In this document: positions 41,706-49,925 of the stretch, one piece after another
How positions within the stretch are numbered: the first letter of the stretch is position 1
Layout: each line of letters begins with the position of its first letter
NCBI RefSeq assembly: GCF_030295765.1
Contig: NZ_AP027293.1
Location: 1-64,000 of the forward strand
Direction: 5' to 3'
DNA length: 64,000 nucleotides
Source: Neptuniibacter halophilus
GTDB taxonomy: Bacteria; Pseudomonadota; Gammaproteobacteria; Pseudomonadales; Balneatricaceae
Translations under genes and position numbers: made by a program
The notes under the pieces: generated by a model
Seen by the model: only the letters and a program-made list of their open reading frames with translations
What the model was told of the DNA's origin: nothing
Database searches by the model: none

Positions 41706-42242
41706 ATGGGTAGTAAGAAACTGATACTTACTTTGCCAACTGAATTGAGCGATCTGGAAAACGCGGCTGTAGACCTCTACAACACTGCACCGCGCTTTTC
41801 CAAAAGTCGTAAGGTGCTTGATCTTATAGAGGGTGGAATGATCCTCAAAGAGATGGGGTTGCTTGAATACGTGGTGGGGCTGCGTTCTGCGAAGGAGATG
41901 ATCGGCGCGAAGGAGTCAGATCAACTTCATGCATTGAAGCATAAGGTATACACAACACTGGACGGTGCTGCGGCTCTACAGCGGTCAGACAGCGCCGTAC
42001 AGCAAAAGGTATCGTCTGCGCAGAATGTCGCTACTGAATCGCCATTGCCGCCCTCAGAGACACCGCAAGCGCCTGCTCATGAGTCGCCTCAGATCCCCCA
42101 AGAAGTGCGTAAGGAGGAAACGCGGGATGAACCGGAGAAAACCATTCCTAAGTTGAAACGAAACATTGGGGAAGGAGGTAAACGTCCTTCAGCGGGCTTT
42201 GCTGGCATGATGCAGATACAAACAGGACAAACACATGAATAA
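41706..42242 (+). CDS. parR: ParR-like DNA-binding segregation adaptor
   Basis: A 178-residue protein. Residues 1-50 (KKLILTLPTEL, then two helices, one with SKSRKVLDLIEGGMILKEMG) fit the ribbon-helix-helix fold of ParR/StbB proteins. Residues 95-178 are Pro-, Glu- and Lys-rich and probably disordered. A ParM contact may be made by the C-terminal residues. It is the best candidate to bind the 11-bp repeat clusters at 37383-37454 and 43023-43122. It overlaps the next gene by 8 bp. Confidence 0.72.
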   Translation: MGSKKLILTLPTELSDLENAAVDLYNTAPRFSKSRKVLDLIEGGMILKEMGLLEYVVGLRSAKEMIGAKESDQLHALKHKVYTTLDGAAALQRSDSAVQQKVSSAQNVATESPLPPSETPQAPAHESPQIPQEVRKEETRDEPEKTIPKLKRNIGEGGKRPSAGFAGMMQIQTGQTHE

Positions 42243-42954
42243 AGTATTGTTGAGTTCGATATTAGCGGTATCTCTTGTTGCAGTAGAGGCTCAGGCGAGG
42301 CTGGTTATCATTCAAGATGATTCGGTGATCCAGGCAAGAAAAGAGCAGGCCGCTAATGCTGCAAAAGTCCAGGCTATAAAGGAACAAGAAGCTGAGCGAC
42401 AGCGGTTGCTGCAAGAAAGTGAAATGAAAATTCGGAATGCTACTGTTCAGTTCGAACAAACGAACTACCAGGTTATTGCTGACCGGACTGAAAAGGTTAT
42501 AAAGCACTTTGGTGTACCGCCTAAGCAGTTACCGGCCCTTGGCGGGGCTGCTTTAGATAGTCCTTTCTGGATGGCGATGAATGCGATCGTACCGACTGGA
42601 TGGAAGGTTTATTTGGATAATGCTGTTGATGCCCACCTGCCTGTGAGCTGGAGTGGTCAGAGATTTAACTGGATAGCCATTCTTCACCAGCTGGGCGTGC
42701 AAAAGCGTTTGGCGTTTGATATAGATTGGAATCAACAGGTTGTCTTGGTGCGTAAACGGAGTTCTGCGATAGATTATCTTCGGGAGCAGCATCAAGCTCG
42801 CAATAGTTCACAGGAGTTCTTGATCACAGTTGATTCTGAGAACAGTGAATCGATCCCCGAAGGTGGGGAGGGGGTTCTGGTTATCAATGGGCAGCCGGTT
42901 AAGGTTAAGCGAACCGAGCGCTTAGGCAGGCCCAAAGAGCGGCAGGAACAATGA
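42235..42954 (+). CDS. TcpQ/PilL-like secreted protein
   Basis: A 239-residue protein with an N-terminal signal peptide (1-21, ending AQA). A coiled-coil segment (about 30-65) rich in Gln, Glu and Ala follows. Residues 100-175 (IVPTGWKVYLD, VSWSGQRFNWIAILHQLG, AFDIDWNQQVVLVRK) match the TcpQ/PilL-type domain that associates with secretins. It probably supports the outer-membrane core of the transfer apparatus. It overlaps parR by 8 bp and ends at a strong terminator. Confidence 0.72.
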   Translation: MNKVLLSSILAVSLVAVEAQARLVIIQDDSVIQARKEQAANAAKVQAIKEQEAERQRLLQESEMKIRNATVQFEQTNYQVIADRTEKVIKHFGVPPKQLPALGGAALDSPFWMAMNAIVPTGWKVYLDNAVDAHLPVSWSGQRFNWIAILHQLGVQKRLAFDIDWNQQVVLVRKRSSAIDYLREQHQARNSSQEFLITVDSENSESIPEGGEGVLVINGQPVKVKRTERLGRPKERQEQ

Positions 42955-42960
42955 ATCAAA

Positions 42961-42981
42961 CGGGCTTATGCCCGTTTTTTT
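42961..42981 (+). terminator. Terminator of the dotD-parR operon
   Basis: CGGGC and GCCCG form a stem with a TTAT loop, followed by TTTTTTT. It directly follows the TcpQ-like gene. Confidence 0.88.
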
Positions 42982-43022
42982 GTGCTAAAGCGAATGTTAG
43001 CGTGATTTTCATCGGCTGGAAT

Positions 43023-43122
43023 CACCTACGAGTTACCTACGAGTTACCTAGTGGCTTAAAAATTACATTACTGGATATGGGAGTTACCCAGTAAGTACCT
43101 ACGAGTTACCTACGAGTTACCA
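43023..43122. repeat. parC-like array of 11-bp repeats, right cluster
   Basis: CCTA cores begin at 43025, 43036 and 43047, and CC-type cores at 43087, 43098, 43109 and 43120, each set exactly 11 bp apart. The consensus unit is ACCTACGAGTT; four copies are perfect or nearly so. It lies between the terminator and the membrane-protein gene at 43214. With the left cluster it brackets the dotD-parR operon. Confidence 0.8.
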
Positions 43123-43213
43123 AAAAAATCCATTCTCAATCAAAAAGCCTTGCTCTTTTGGGTATTGACATGTATTATATAATTGGGTTTAAGTACGCAT
43201 AAGGAATAATAAA

Positions 43214-44011
43214 ATGGAACAAGTTGCACAGATCTCTGCCCAAGAGCAGGGCAAAGAAAAAAAGCCTTTCTTCCTGTTTCGGATTTTCATCTGGATCTGG
43301 GCTAATCCAACAATTTCGGCATTTGTCTTGGGGTTTACTTCATTCTGCTTGACTTTGTTTCTCGATAATATGCAGATCATCTTGATTGGGGGTTATTACA
43401 TCGGTTCGGGGACTGATTTGCTGATTGGAGGGTTAACCTTTGTAGCCCAGCCGGAAGAAATGGCTATCAACCATTATCTGTATCAGGTCTATTCAGTAGA
43501 ATTCTTTTTATTGCAGATGTATTGCGTAGTCTTGTTGCTGCTGGGAGGGAGCGCATTAGCGCTTGCTCCTAAAATGATCTATCGCACAGTATTGTTCGTT
43601 AAGAACAACACCAAGTACGGATGGGGTGGCGTAATCGCAATGATGATTATACCAGTGCTACCAGTGTTTTTTGGCTACCCTATTTACATGGGGTGGGAAG
43701 GTTATAGCATCGGTAGTGCTGGTGTCTCTTACTACCAGAAGGTTTCGTTAGATGGGCCGGGGGAAGCTGCTTTTTTGGCGCGCAGAGTCTATATTCCTGA
43801 TGCAGTTGGTAATTCTCCTTTGGACAAGGCTGACTCGTTGATCGTGGCAGCGGCTAAAAGAACTTACAGTGGTGACCCTCAAGAATTCTCGGCTACTGTG
43901 CGGATCAAAAGTGGTTACAATGGTGAAGTTACAGGCTGGTGGCCTCCAGTGCAGTGTCGATGGTTTAAGGTTGGTTGTGAAAACTGGCAAAAGGTCGGCC
44001 TCACCAACTAA
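43214..44011 (+). CDS. Membrane protein of the transfer region
   Basis: A 265-residue protein with three or four membrane helices (about 20-50, 95-120, 135-160) and a soluble C-terminal part containing a WWPPVQCRWFKVGCEN Trp/Cys-rich segment, probably periplasmic. No Dot/Icm family could be named. The ATG is preceded by AAGGAATAAT. It stands alone between the right repeat array and a bidirectional terminator. Its location suggests a role in transfer or entry exclusion, which is inference only. Confidence 0.65.
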   Translation: MEQVAQISAQEQGKEKKPFFLFRIFIWIWANPTISAFVLGFTSFCLTLFLDNMQIILIGGYYIGSGTDLLIGGLTFVAQPEEMAINHYLYQVYSVEFFLLQMYCVVLLLLGGSALALAPKMIYRTVLFVKNNTKYGWGGVIAMMIIPVLPVFFGYPIYMGWEGYSIGSAGVSYYQKVSLDGPGEAAFLARRVYIPDAVGNSPLDKADSLIVAAAKRTYSGDPQEFSATVRIKSGYNGEVTGWWPPVQCRWFKVGCENWQKVGLTN

Positions 44012-44024
44012 CCCGCAGTAAATA

Positions 44025-44051
44025 GAAAAACCCGCATAGAGCGGGTTTTTT
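44025..44051. terminator. Bidirectional terminator between 44011 and dotA
   Basis: AAAAACCCGC and GCGGGTTTTT form a perfect stem with an A/T-rich tail on both strands, serving the rightward membrane-protein gene and the leftward dotA gene. Confidence 0.9.
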
Positions 44052-44070
44052 TTGTCGGAACCATGCTTCT

Positions 44071-46422
44071 TTACGTGAGCAGGTTGTTTTGTTGTTCCTG
44101 CTGTTTCTGTTGTCTGTTGGCTCCTGTCCCACCAGCGCCGGCACCGACATTGTGTTGAACATTGGATTGCCACCCAGCAATCATTGTTTGCCCTTTGTTT
44201 TCACCAATATTCTCATGAGCTGTTGAGGTGGTTGAGCCGTAATAGATTGGGATCTGATCTGGAACCTCATAAATTAATGATGTGCAGCGATATACGATTA
44301 CCAACTCAAACATCACATAAATAATGACCATGACTAAAGCCCCCCAGATGTGGCTGAACGACTCAGAATTAGCCATAGGCGCATATTCTAGGAAGAGTGA
44401 GGTAAAATGCCCCATCTCGCGCATCAAAATCTGCGCGACATGCCAAGTCATGACCATGATGCTGGGCCGGGCCAAAATGGTGATCATGGTAATCCAACCC
44501 TGTTTAGCATGATCGCCAGCGTAACCATCACCGTCTGGCATTGCGTGTGCGGCCATCCAGAGAGGGGCTGCCATAAATGCCACAATAACTAAAAGATAAT
44601 TGCCAAGAACGGCTAGATCCCACATGAAGAAGGGAAGGGCCGGTAACCAGTATGCAAGGACAGACCCTATGGCGATTAAAATAGGGCCTATGCTAAAAAT
44701 CATGGAAACAAAGTTTTCAAGGAAAGCGCCTGCTGCCGCAATACCTCCTTCAGAAAGTCCTCCCGATACGTGGTTGACTACTGTTCGTAAAGCGGAGTCT
44801 GAAGATTCTTTGTTTGTTATAAAGGCGCTTGCTGAGTCCAGATATACACCAAGAAATATCATAGAGAAACCAGCGGTAGTCATACGGTATCCTAAGTGCT
44901 GTAGATTGGTGATCGGATCGTAGTCTTTAAAGTTAAACTGCGAGTCAACGAGGAGTGTTTTCATCATGCTCGAACTCACATTTGAGAAAACTGCTTCTGC
45001 ATCAGCATCCTTGTAAAACTCACTCATTAAATATTCAGTATCCAGCTGCTGCCAGGCCTCGCTATCAGATGCCCATGGTGTGTCTTTGTTACCAAGCTTG
45101 TTAGCGTTAACGCTTTCAAAGGTGTCCTGACTCTCATATATAGCCTGATTGAGTATATGTAAGGTCCGGGTAAAGCGTTCGCTAATGAATTCATCCTCTA
45201 GGGATTCGATGGAAAATTCTTTTCCTGCGGGTGCTTGGGAGCCGAGTTTAGATAGGAAGTTCTGTGCGCGAGATTTTTCTAGCCAGGTGAATCCATTGTA
45301 GATCCATCCCCTTTTAGCAGCGTAGGCTGTTGTGTCCTTTTGCAGAGTTCCTTCAAGGTTTTTATTCCATTCTTTTTCTAGTGCCTGCCCTCCTTCGCGG
45401 AAGGCGATGAATAGCTCTCTATTGTATGTTTCCTTTGCATTAGCATAAGCTGCTGATAACTGCTGTAGGTCTGCTTTTTGACCGGGTATGATCACCCCGG
45501 CGGTGATGCCATTAAACAGTGTATTATGGGTTTTAATAACTGCCTGCTTGTGAGATTCCACAATCCGGTTTCTGAGTTGAATCTGGTGTTCGTTCATTGT
45601 TCCCCAGATGCCAGTCGGGTCAAATGCTTCTCCTAAGTATTGATCGTTGTCGACGGTCATTTCTACTTCGCCACAAACAGCATCACCTTCGGCGTTTTCA
45701 TATGACAGTTTGAAATGTGCCGTATCAGAAACGAACCATTCATCTGAACTGTTGTCTTTTAGCTCTACTTTGTAACGTGAATCATAAAGCGGGTGATCCT
45801 TGTAGTAATCATTAACGGCGGCTGCGCATAGCGTGGATTTGCTTATTGATGCTATGACACGATTGATTTTTAGTGCATCAGGGCGGTAGGGAGTAACGCC
45901 GCCATTCACGAAAGTGTACTTCTGGCCCTCCGTATTCACTAAATTAGCAATCCACGATGCCTGCATACCCATGAAGGCGACCAATACTTGAGCAAGACAA
46001 AACCCTGACACCACGGGCAACAAGCCGCATAAAGAGGACAGCGCCCTGATTATTGACATTGTATCGTTGTATTTGGAGCTTTGAACTTGGCCTGAGGCAC
46101 CGGAGACCAGCACTTTTTGCATTAAAAAGGCGAAAATTAGCCATACCAGAACAGAGAATGTAGCCAGATTGAACACCATGAACATGCTTGCGAGGGCAGT
46201 ATCCATCTCTCCTTCCGGTACGGAGAAGACTGCGTAATCCGCAACTCCGCCAAAGATCGATCTGTATACGTTCTCAGGTGTTGGTGTGCTTGATGATATC
46301 CCGTTGGTATCGGAGGCCTGCATTGTGAAATCAGGCAGGCTTTGCATGACAGAATCTGCAGCAGTTGCAGTACCTGAGAGCAATATCAGCGCCATGATCG
46401 ATAGTTTCAGCCACTGCATCAT
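44071..46422 (-). CDS. dotA: DotA/TraY-like polytopic membrane protein
   Basis: A protein of about 783 residues from the ATG at 46422 (a TTG at 46440 opens the frame but GGGAT lies before the ATG). It has a signal peptide, two membrane helices near 75-140, a large periplasmic loop of about 400 residues with Cys pairs, and several helices in the last third, then a Gln/Gly-rich tail (QQKQQEQQNN). This is the layout of DotA/TraY. It belongs to the inner-membrane part of the transfer channel. It is transcribed alone from the divergent region at 46423-46495. Confidence 0.88.
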   Translation of the reverse strand: MMQWLKLSIMALILLSGTATAADSVMQSLPDFTMQASDTNGISSSTPTPENVYRSIFGGVADYAVFSVPEGEMDTALASMFMVFNLATFSVLVWLIFAFLMQKVLVSGASGQVQSSKYNDTMSIIRALSSLCGLLPVVSGFCLAQVLVAFMGMQASWIANLVNTEGQKYTFVNGGVTPYRPDALKINRVIASISKSTLCAAAVNDYYKDHPLYDSRYKVELKDNSSDEWFVSDTAHFKLSYENAEGDAVCGEVEMTVDNDQYLGEAFDPTGIWGTMNEHQIQLRNRIVESHKQAVIKTHNTLFNGITAGVIIPGQKADLQQLSAAYANAKETYNRELFIAFREGGQALEKEWNKNLEGTLQKDTTAYAAKRGWIYNGFTWLEKSRAQNFLSKLGSQAPAGKEFSIESLEDEFISERFTRTLHILNQAIYESQDTFESVNANKLGNKDTPWASDSEAWQQLDTEYLMSEFYKDADAEAVFSNVSSSMMKTLLVDSQFNFKDYDPITNLQHLGYRMTTAGFSMIFLGVYLDSASAFITNKESSDSALRTVVNHVSGGLSEGGIAAAGAFLENFVSMIFSIGPILIAIGSVLAYWLPALPFFMWDLAVLGNYLLVIVAFMAAPLWMAAHAMPDGDGYAGDHAKQGWITMITILARPSIMVMTWHVAQILMREMGHFTSLFLEYAPMANSESFSHIWGALVMVIIYVMFELVIVYRCTSLIYEVPDQIPIYYGSTTSTAHENIGENKGQTMIAGWQSNVQHNVGAGAGGTGANRQQKQQEQQNNLLT

Positions 46423-46495
46423 AAAATCCCATTTGAACAAATCTTATTATACCGTATCATAATAATATATTACGGGTCTGCATTATAGGATAGGT
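46423..46495. promoter_or_regulatory. Divergent promoter region dotA / 46496 operon
   Basis: On the minus strand TATAAT (46446-46451) is a consensus -10 for dotA; no good -35 was found. The rightward side has TATAGG near the start and AGGATAGG as a ribosome binding site. A TAATATATTA palindrome (46463-46472) lies between them and could be an operator. Confidence 0.5.
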
Positions 46496-46969
46496 ATGTC
46501 TGATTCACATGGCTCTGATCAGTTTTGGGATGAAGATTTAGCGTTAAGCGAAGTCATGGACAAAATCCAAGAGTATGAAACATGGGTCGTTGAAGATCCT
46601 GATGTTCTTCAATCTATGGATGAGTCGGTGCGACAGGTTCTTGCAGCCATTGATACCCAGTATCAGCGCATGCAGGAGTACCGGCCAAATGGCGATCATT
46701 CTGAGTTTCTTGAATCGATGTTAATCATCCTGGGATTTATGCCTGCGAAGAAAGCTCTGTATTACTTAACTTCGTTTCAGCAGTACCAAGGTTTTTTTGA
46801 GGCGCTGGCGAATAAGTTGAGCGATGCTCCCCCGTTAAAGGATTACGCAAAAACCCTGCTGGCTAGAGCCAGTGTGCTGCAACAGCGTCAACTGCAGATG
46901 GCTGTGAACAGCCAGGAAAACTTCAACCAGCTTACTCAGGCTTTGGAGCGAATCTTTGAAAAAGGTTAA
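46496..46969 (+). CDS. Unrecognised helical protein, first gene of the second transfer operon
   Basis: A 157-residue acidic, largely helical protein, ATG preceded by AGGATAGGT. It has no signal peptide, membrane helix or known motif. Size and acidity resemble chaperone-like IcmS/IcmW proteins, but no sequence support is seen. It overlaps the following gene by 14 bp, so the two are translationally coupled. It heads an operon reaching to 56875. Confidence 0.6.
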   Translation: MSDSHGSDQFWDEDLALSEVMDKIQEYETWVVEDPDVLQSMDESVRQVLAAIDTQYQRMQEYRPNGDHSEFLESMLIILGFMPAKKALYYLTSFQQYQGFFEALANKLSDAPPLKDYAKTLLARASVLQQRQLQMAVNSQENFNQLTQALERIFEKG

Positions 46970-47597
46970 GACCATAGCAGGTGCATTAATTGCCTGTACC
47001 ACAGTATTGATAGCGCAGCCGGCTGAAGCTCTTTCGCGTGAGCAATTACTTGAAAATTGCAAACCATTGCTGGATCTCGCTAACAAAGCTTTATCTGATC
47101 GGAAGATGAAAACAGCAATTGAGGCCAATGCGATTGATGGTGGCGGAGCGCTCAGCGAGGCATCTTGCGTTGATAACCTCCTCGACTTTGAATTTGATGC
47201 ATTTATGAATGTAGGCGGCTTTGAAGGGCTTTTGGGTGGTCTTTTTGAATCCATGAAAGGGCAGGTCAAAGATAGCCTCAAAAACATGACATGTGATTTT
47301 GCAGATGACCTCAAAGCAGAGTCAGACACCTTTCTGTCGTGTACGGCCAATATGAGTGTAGATTTGGCAGTTGCAGGTCAATTACCAACCCCGAGCCTGG
47401 AATCTTGTTTAGGCACCGGTCTAGATGGCAGTGGCTATGACTTCAGTTTTTCAGGCGGGAACGGGAACTATGGAATTTCCGAGCGCTTTGAAACGGGTGG
47501 AGGGACCAGTAGTAGCACGGGGACTCAATCATCACAGCAACTACTGGATGCTATTGGGAACAAGGTAAATCAGTTAAACCAAATGGGTGGGCAGTGA
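46956..47597 (+). CDS. Secreted protein of the transfer operon, Cys-containing
   Basis: A 213-residue protein with a signal peptide (1-25, ending AEA). The mature part is helical with Cys residues (ENCKP, ASCVDN, MTCDF, LSCTAN, ESCLG) that could form two or three disulfides. The C-terminal 50 residues are Gly/Ser-rich and low-complexity (SGGNGNYG, TGGGTSSSTGTQSS). Function is unknown; in context it may be a periplasmic or surface component of the transfer apparatus. Confidence 0.65.
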   Translation: MKKVKTIAGALIACTTVLIAQPAEALSREQLLENCKPLLDLANKALSDRKMKTAIEANAIDGGGALSEASCVDNLLDFEFDAFMNVGGFEGLLGGLFESMKGQVKDSLKNMTCDFADDLKAESDTFLSCTANMSVDLAVAGQLPTPSLESCLGTGLDGSGYDFSFSGGNGNYGISERFETGGGTSSSTGTQSSQQLLDAIGNKVNQLNQMGGQ

Positions 47598-47598
47598 T

Positions 47599-48645
47599 AT
47601 GAAGAAAACAGCACTGGTCATTGCCATTGGAGGGTTATCCCTCTTACCGGTTGATACAGCAAATGCATGTGGTACTTGCCGCCAGGCTAATTCTTACGGG
47701 AATTATGTTGTTGGTGAAACGAATACAGCTACAGGTGAGGTTCGATCGGCTACCGAAGCTATCCGGATTGGTTTCGACATGATGATTACAGCCATTAAGG
47801 CTATGTCGGATAACGTGACCTCAGAATTACATAAAGGTCAGGTAGTTCAGAAAACGATGCTCGATGAGCTGAACCGGCAGATGGAGCAACGTGAAAAAGC
47901 TGAATACATCGTTGAGTCTAACCAGTTTTACGAAGAGCGTTACGGAGAAAATAACATTCCTCTTAGCGCTTGCGAGGACTGGAGCGATGCCTTAGCGATG
48001 GCAGTAGCTAAGGACCAAACAGAGGAAGAATTGCGTGGTGCTATCGATACATTCTTTACTGAATATCGCTTGGCATCCCCTGTAGATGATTGGCGATACC
48101 ATAACAGGACACTTGAATTTGCCAGTGCCGGTGATGTGGATCTAAACCAAGCTGTCTTATCTAACGATGAGGTTCAGCAGGCTGTAGAAATGATTAACCA
48201 AACCATAGAGCCAGTACCTGTAACTCCGTTGCATCCTGATGCTGTTGTGGCTGAGTTAAGCGCAGATGATCGTGCGCTTCGCTCTCAAATCCAATCTTTG
48301 AATCTACGACTTGATGCACCAAAGCAGGCCCTAAAAGAGCAGGTAATGCTTAAAGCCCCCATCGTTGATGAGGAGACATCGGTTCAAAGTATTCTGGAAG
48401 AGCGAGCTTATGATGGGATCGATCCAGAGACACTGGCCGATATCAGCAGCGGTTCTGAAATGCGTACTTTAAGGACTCTTTTACGGGACCAACAGTATGG
48501 CAATGTCATGGTCTACGAACACTTGAAAGCGAGTCTACGTACAACTCGCATCATGTCTATGGAATTGGCTGCCCGGTCGGATATGACTCGCAAGGGCTAT
48601 CGATACCTGCAAAACCAACTGGATGCTAAAAATGCTGTTCGGTAA
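47599..48645 (+). CDS. Secreted protein with CGTC N-terminal motif (paralogue 1)
   Basis: A protein of about 348 residues from the ATG at 47599. The signal peptide ends at NA-CGTC, so a Cys pair lies at the mature N-terminus (CGTCRQ). A helical region follows with VVQKTMLDELNRQMEQRE. The next gene encodes a protein with the same layout (CCGCERCASQ, then VEKQMLDGLNAQMQIRQ), so the two are tandem paralogues. Similar pairs could act as chaperone or pilus-tip proteins, but no family is recognised. It begins 1 bp after the preceding stop. Confidence 0.68.
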   Translation: MKKTALVIAIGGLSLLPVDTANACGTCRQANSYGNYVVGETNTATGEVRSATEAIRIGFDMMITAIKAMSDNVTSELHKGQVVQKTMLDELNRQMEQREKAEYIVESNQFYEERYGENNIPLSACEDWSDALAMAVAKDQTEEELRGAIDTFFTEYRLASPVDDWRYHNRTLEFASAGDVDLNQAVLSNDEVQQAVEMINQTIEPVPVTPLHPDAVVAELSADDRALRSQIQSLNLRLDAPKQALKEQVMLKAPIVDEETSVQSILEERAYDGIDPETLADISSGSEMRTLRTLLRDQQYGNVMVYEHLKASLRTTRIMSMELAARSDMTRKGYRYLQNQLDAKNAVR

Positions 48646-49753
48646 ACGCAAGGACTCAAAAGCATGGGCGACCGCTTTAGGTGGTTTATTTATTGCCGGG
48701 GGGATTACCGTATCTACCCCGGTTATGGCTGGTAGTTGCTGTGGCTGTGAGCGGTGCGCTTCTCAAGCAATATCGCGTGCTAAGTCGAAGTCAGTTACAG
48801 CGTTTCAGCAGCTTCATGCCTCAATATACGAGTTGGGCCAGGTCTTTTTAGGAAAAAGTAACGAGACCACTCAGGCTATCTATGCCGCCTCGGAAAACAT
48901 TACCACCAAAGTGAACGTAGGTTCGCGTGTAGAAAAACAAATGCTGGATGGTCTTAATGCTCAAATGCAGATAAGGCAACGCCAGGCATCGACACTTCGC
49001 CGTAAGCGTGATCTGGAAGAGACATACAACCCCGAGACCGTCCCTGAAAACCTGCTGCTGGCTTATGGCACCCAGGATAGTTTTAAGGCTTCTGATTACA
49101 AAGGCTTTGTCTCCAGTTACGGAAATCTGTATCCAGAGATGCTTAAACAAAAGCGTAGTGCATTACTGTCACAGTATGTCATCGACTCTGATGAGATGGA
49201 GCAAGCACAGTCATTGTTGTGGGGTGGCCCGATCAAAGACAGTGACGAGGCCGCAAACCTTGTGTTTGTCACCCAGCAGTTGCTCTTTGGGGGCGATGAT
49301 AACCCTTATTCAGATGTTATCGGCGCAGAAGGTAGTGAACCGGGCATAAGTCGAGATCAGGCGCGGCTGAGTGCTGACAGGGTTGTTTGGTCGGCGCGCA
49401 TAAAACCTGCACTGGATTTCTTCGTCCTCGATCACAGTCTACGGACTCGCCCCAACGAGGAAGTAGATAGTGTTATGGAATGGTTGGATGAAAACATAGA
49501 AGAGTCACTAATGAATGCAGAAGGGATGGTGAGCACCTATGCAAACGCTTCCCGCGCTGACATCTATGAAGGTATGGCAGTGGAACAGAAAAAGCTCAAC
49601 TTGCTTCGCTATCTCAATCTCAGCCTTCAACAGATACAAGAGCGAATTATTAGCACTGAAGTTGCTTTGGACCTGGATGCAGAGGCTAAAGGTCTCCGGT
49701 ATATCGTAAACAACGAAGATTTTACTACCCAGAGCGAGAATAAAGATGGTTAA
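48632..49753 (+). CDS. Secreted protein with CCGC N-terminal motif (paralogue 2)
   Basis: A protein of about 373 residues from the ATG at 48632 (an ATG at 48623 is possible). It has a basic N-terminus, a membrane/signal helix and AGSCCGCERCAS at the mature start, two CxxC-type motifs. The central region is helical and includes QMLDGLNAQMQIRQRQAS. It is a diverged paralogue of the preceding protein. The start overlaps the previous gene by 14 bp. Function unknown. Confidence 0.68.
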   Translation: MLFGKRKDSKAWATALGGLFIAGGITVSTPVMAGSCCGCERCASQAISRAKSKSVTAFQQLHASIYELGQVFLGKSNETTQAIYAASENITTKVNVGSRVEKQMLDGLNAQMQIRQRQASTLRRKRDLEETYNPETVPENLLLAYGTQDSFKASDYKGFVSSYGNLYPEMLKQKRSALLSQYVIDSDEMEQAQSLLWGGPIKDSDEAANLVFVTQQLLFGGDDNPYSDVIGAEGSEPGISRDQARLSADRVVWSARIKPALDFFVLDHSLRTRPNEEVDSVMEWLDENIEESLMNAEGMVSTYANASRADIYEGMAVEQKKLNLLRYLNLSLQQIQERIISTEVALDLDAEAKGLRYIVNNEDFTTQSENKDG

Positions 49754-49925
49754 AGCTGTACGGAAAAATACGCCTCCGGGTGGATCATTGTTGGAACAGT
49801 TTCAAGCATTAGGAACACCAGATGAAAAGCTAGACCAGATTGATTTTGCAACAGAAGAGAGTACGCCGAATAAAGACGAAGTGATAGAGCCCGAGAGTAA
49901 GGGCAAGGGTGAATCGAATGAATGA
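49746..49925 (+). CDS. 59-residue small acidic protein
   Basis: An ATG at 49746, overlapping the end of the preceding gene by 8 bp, opens 59 codons to a TGA at 49923-49925. The product is basic at the start (MVKAVRKN) and acidic afterwards (DEVIEPES). There is no clear ribosome binding site, so it would rely on coupling. The next gene starts inside its last codons (49918). The tight overlaps on both sides support a real gene. Function unknown. Confidence 0.5.
   Translation: MVKAVRKNTPPGGSLLEQFQALGTPDEKLDQIDFATEESTPNKDEVIEPESKGKGESNE

Noticed and set aside
37383..43122. The 11-bp arrays as CRISPR repeats.
   Set aside because: Units are contiguous at 11 bp without unique spacers, and no cas gene is present.
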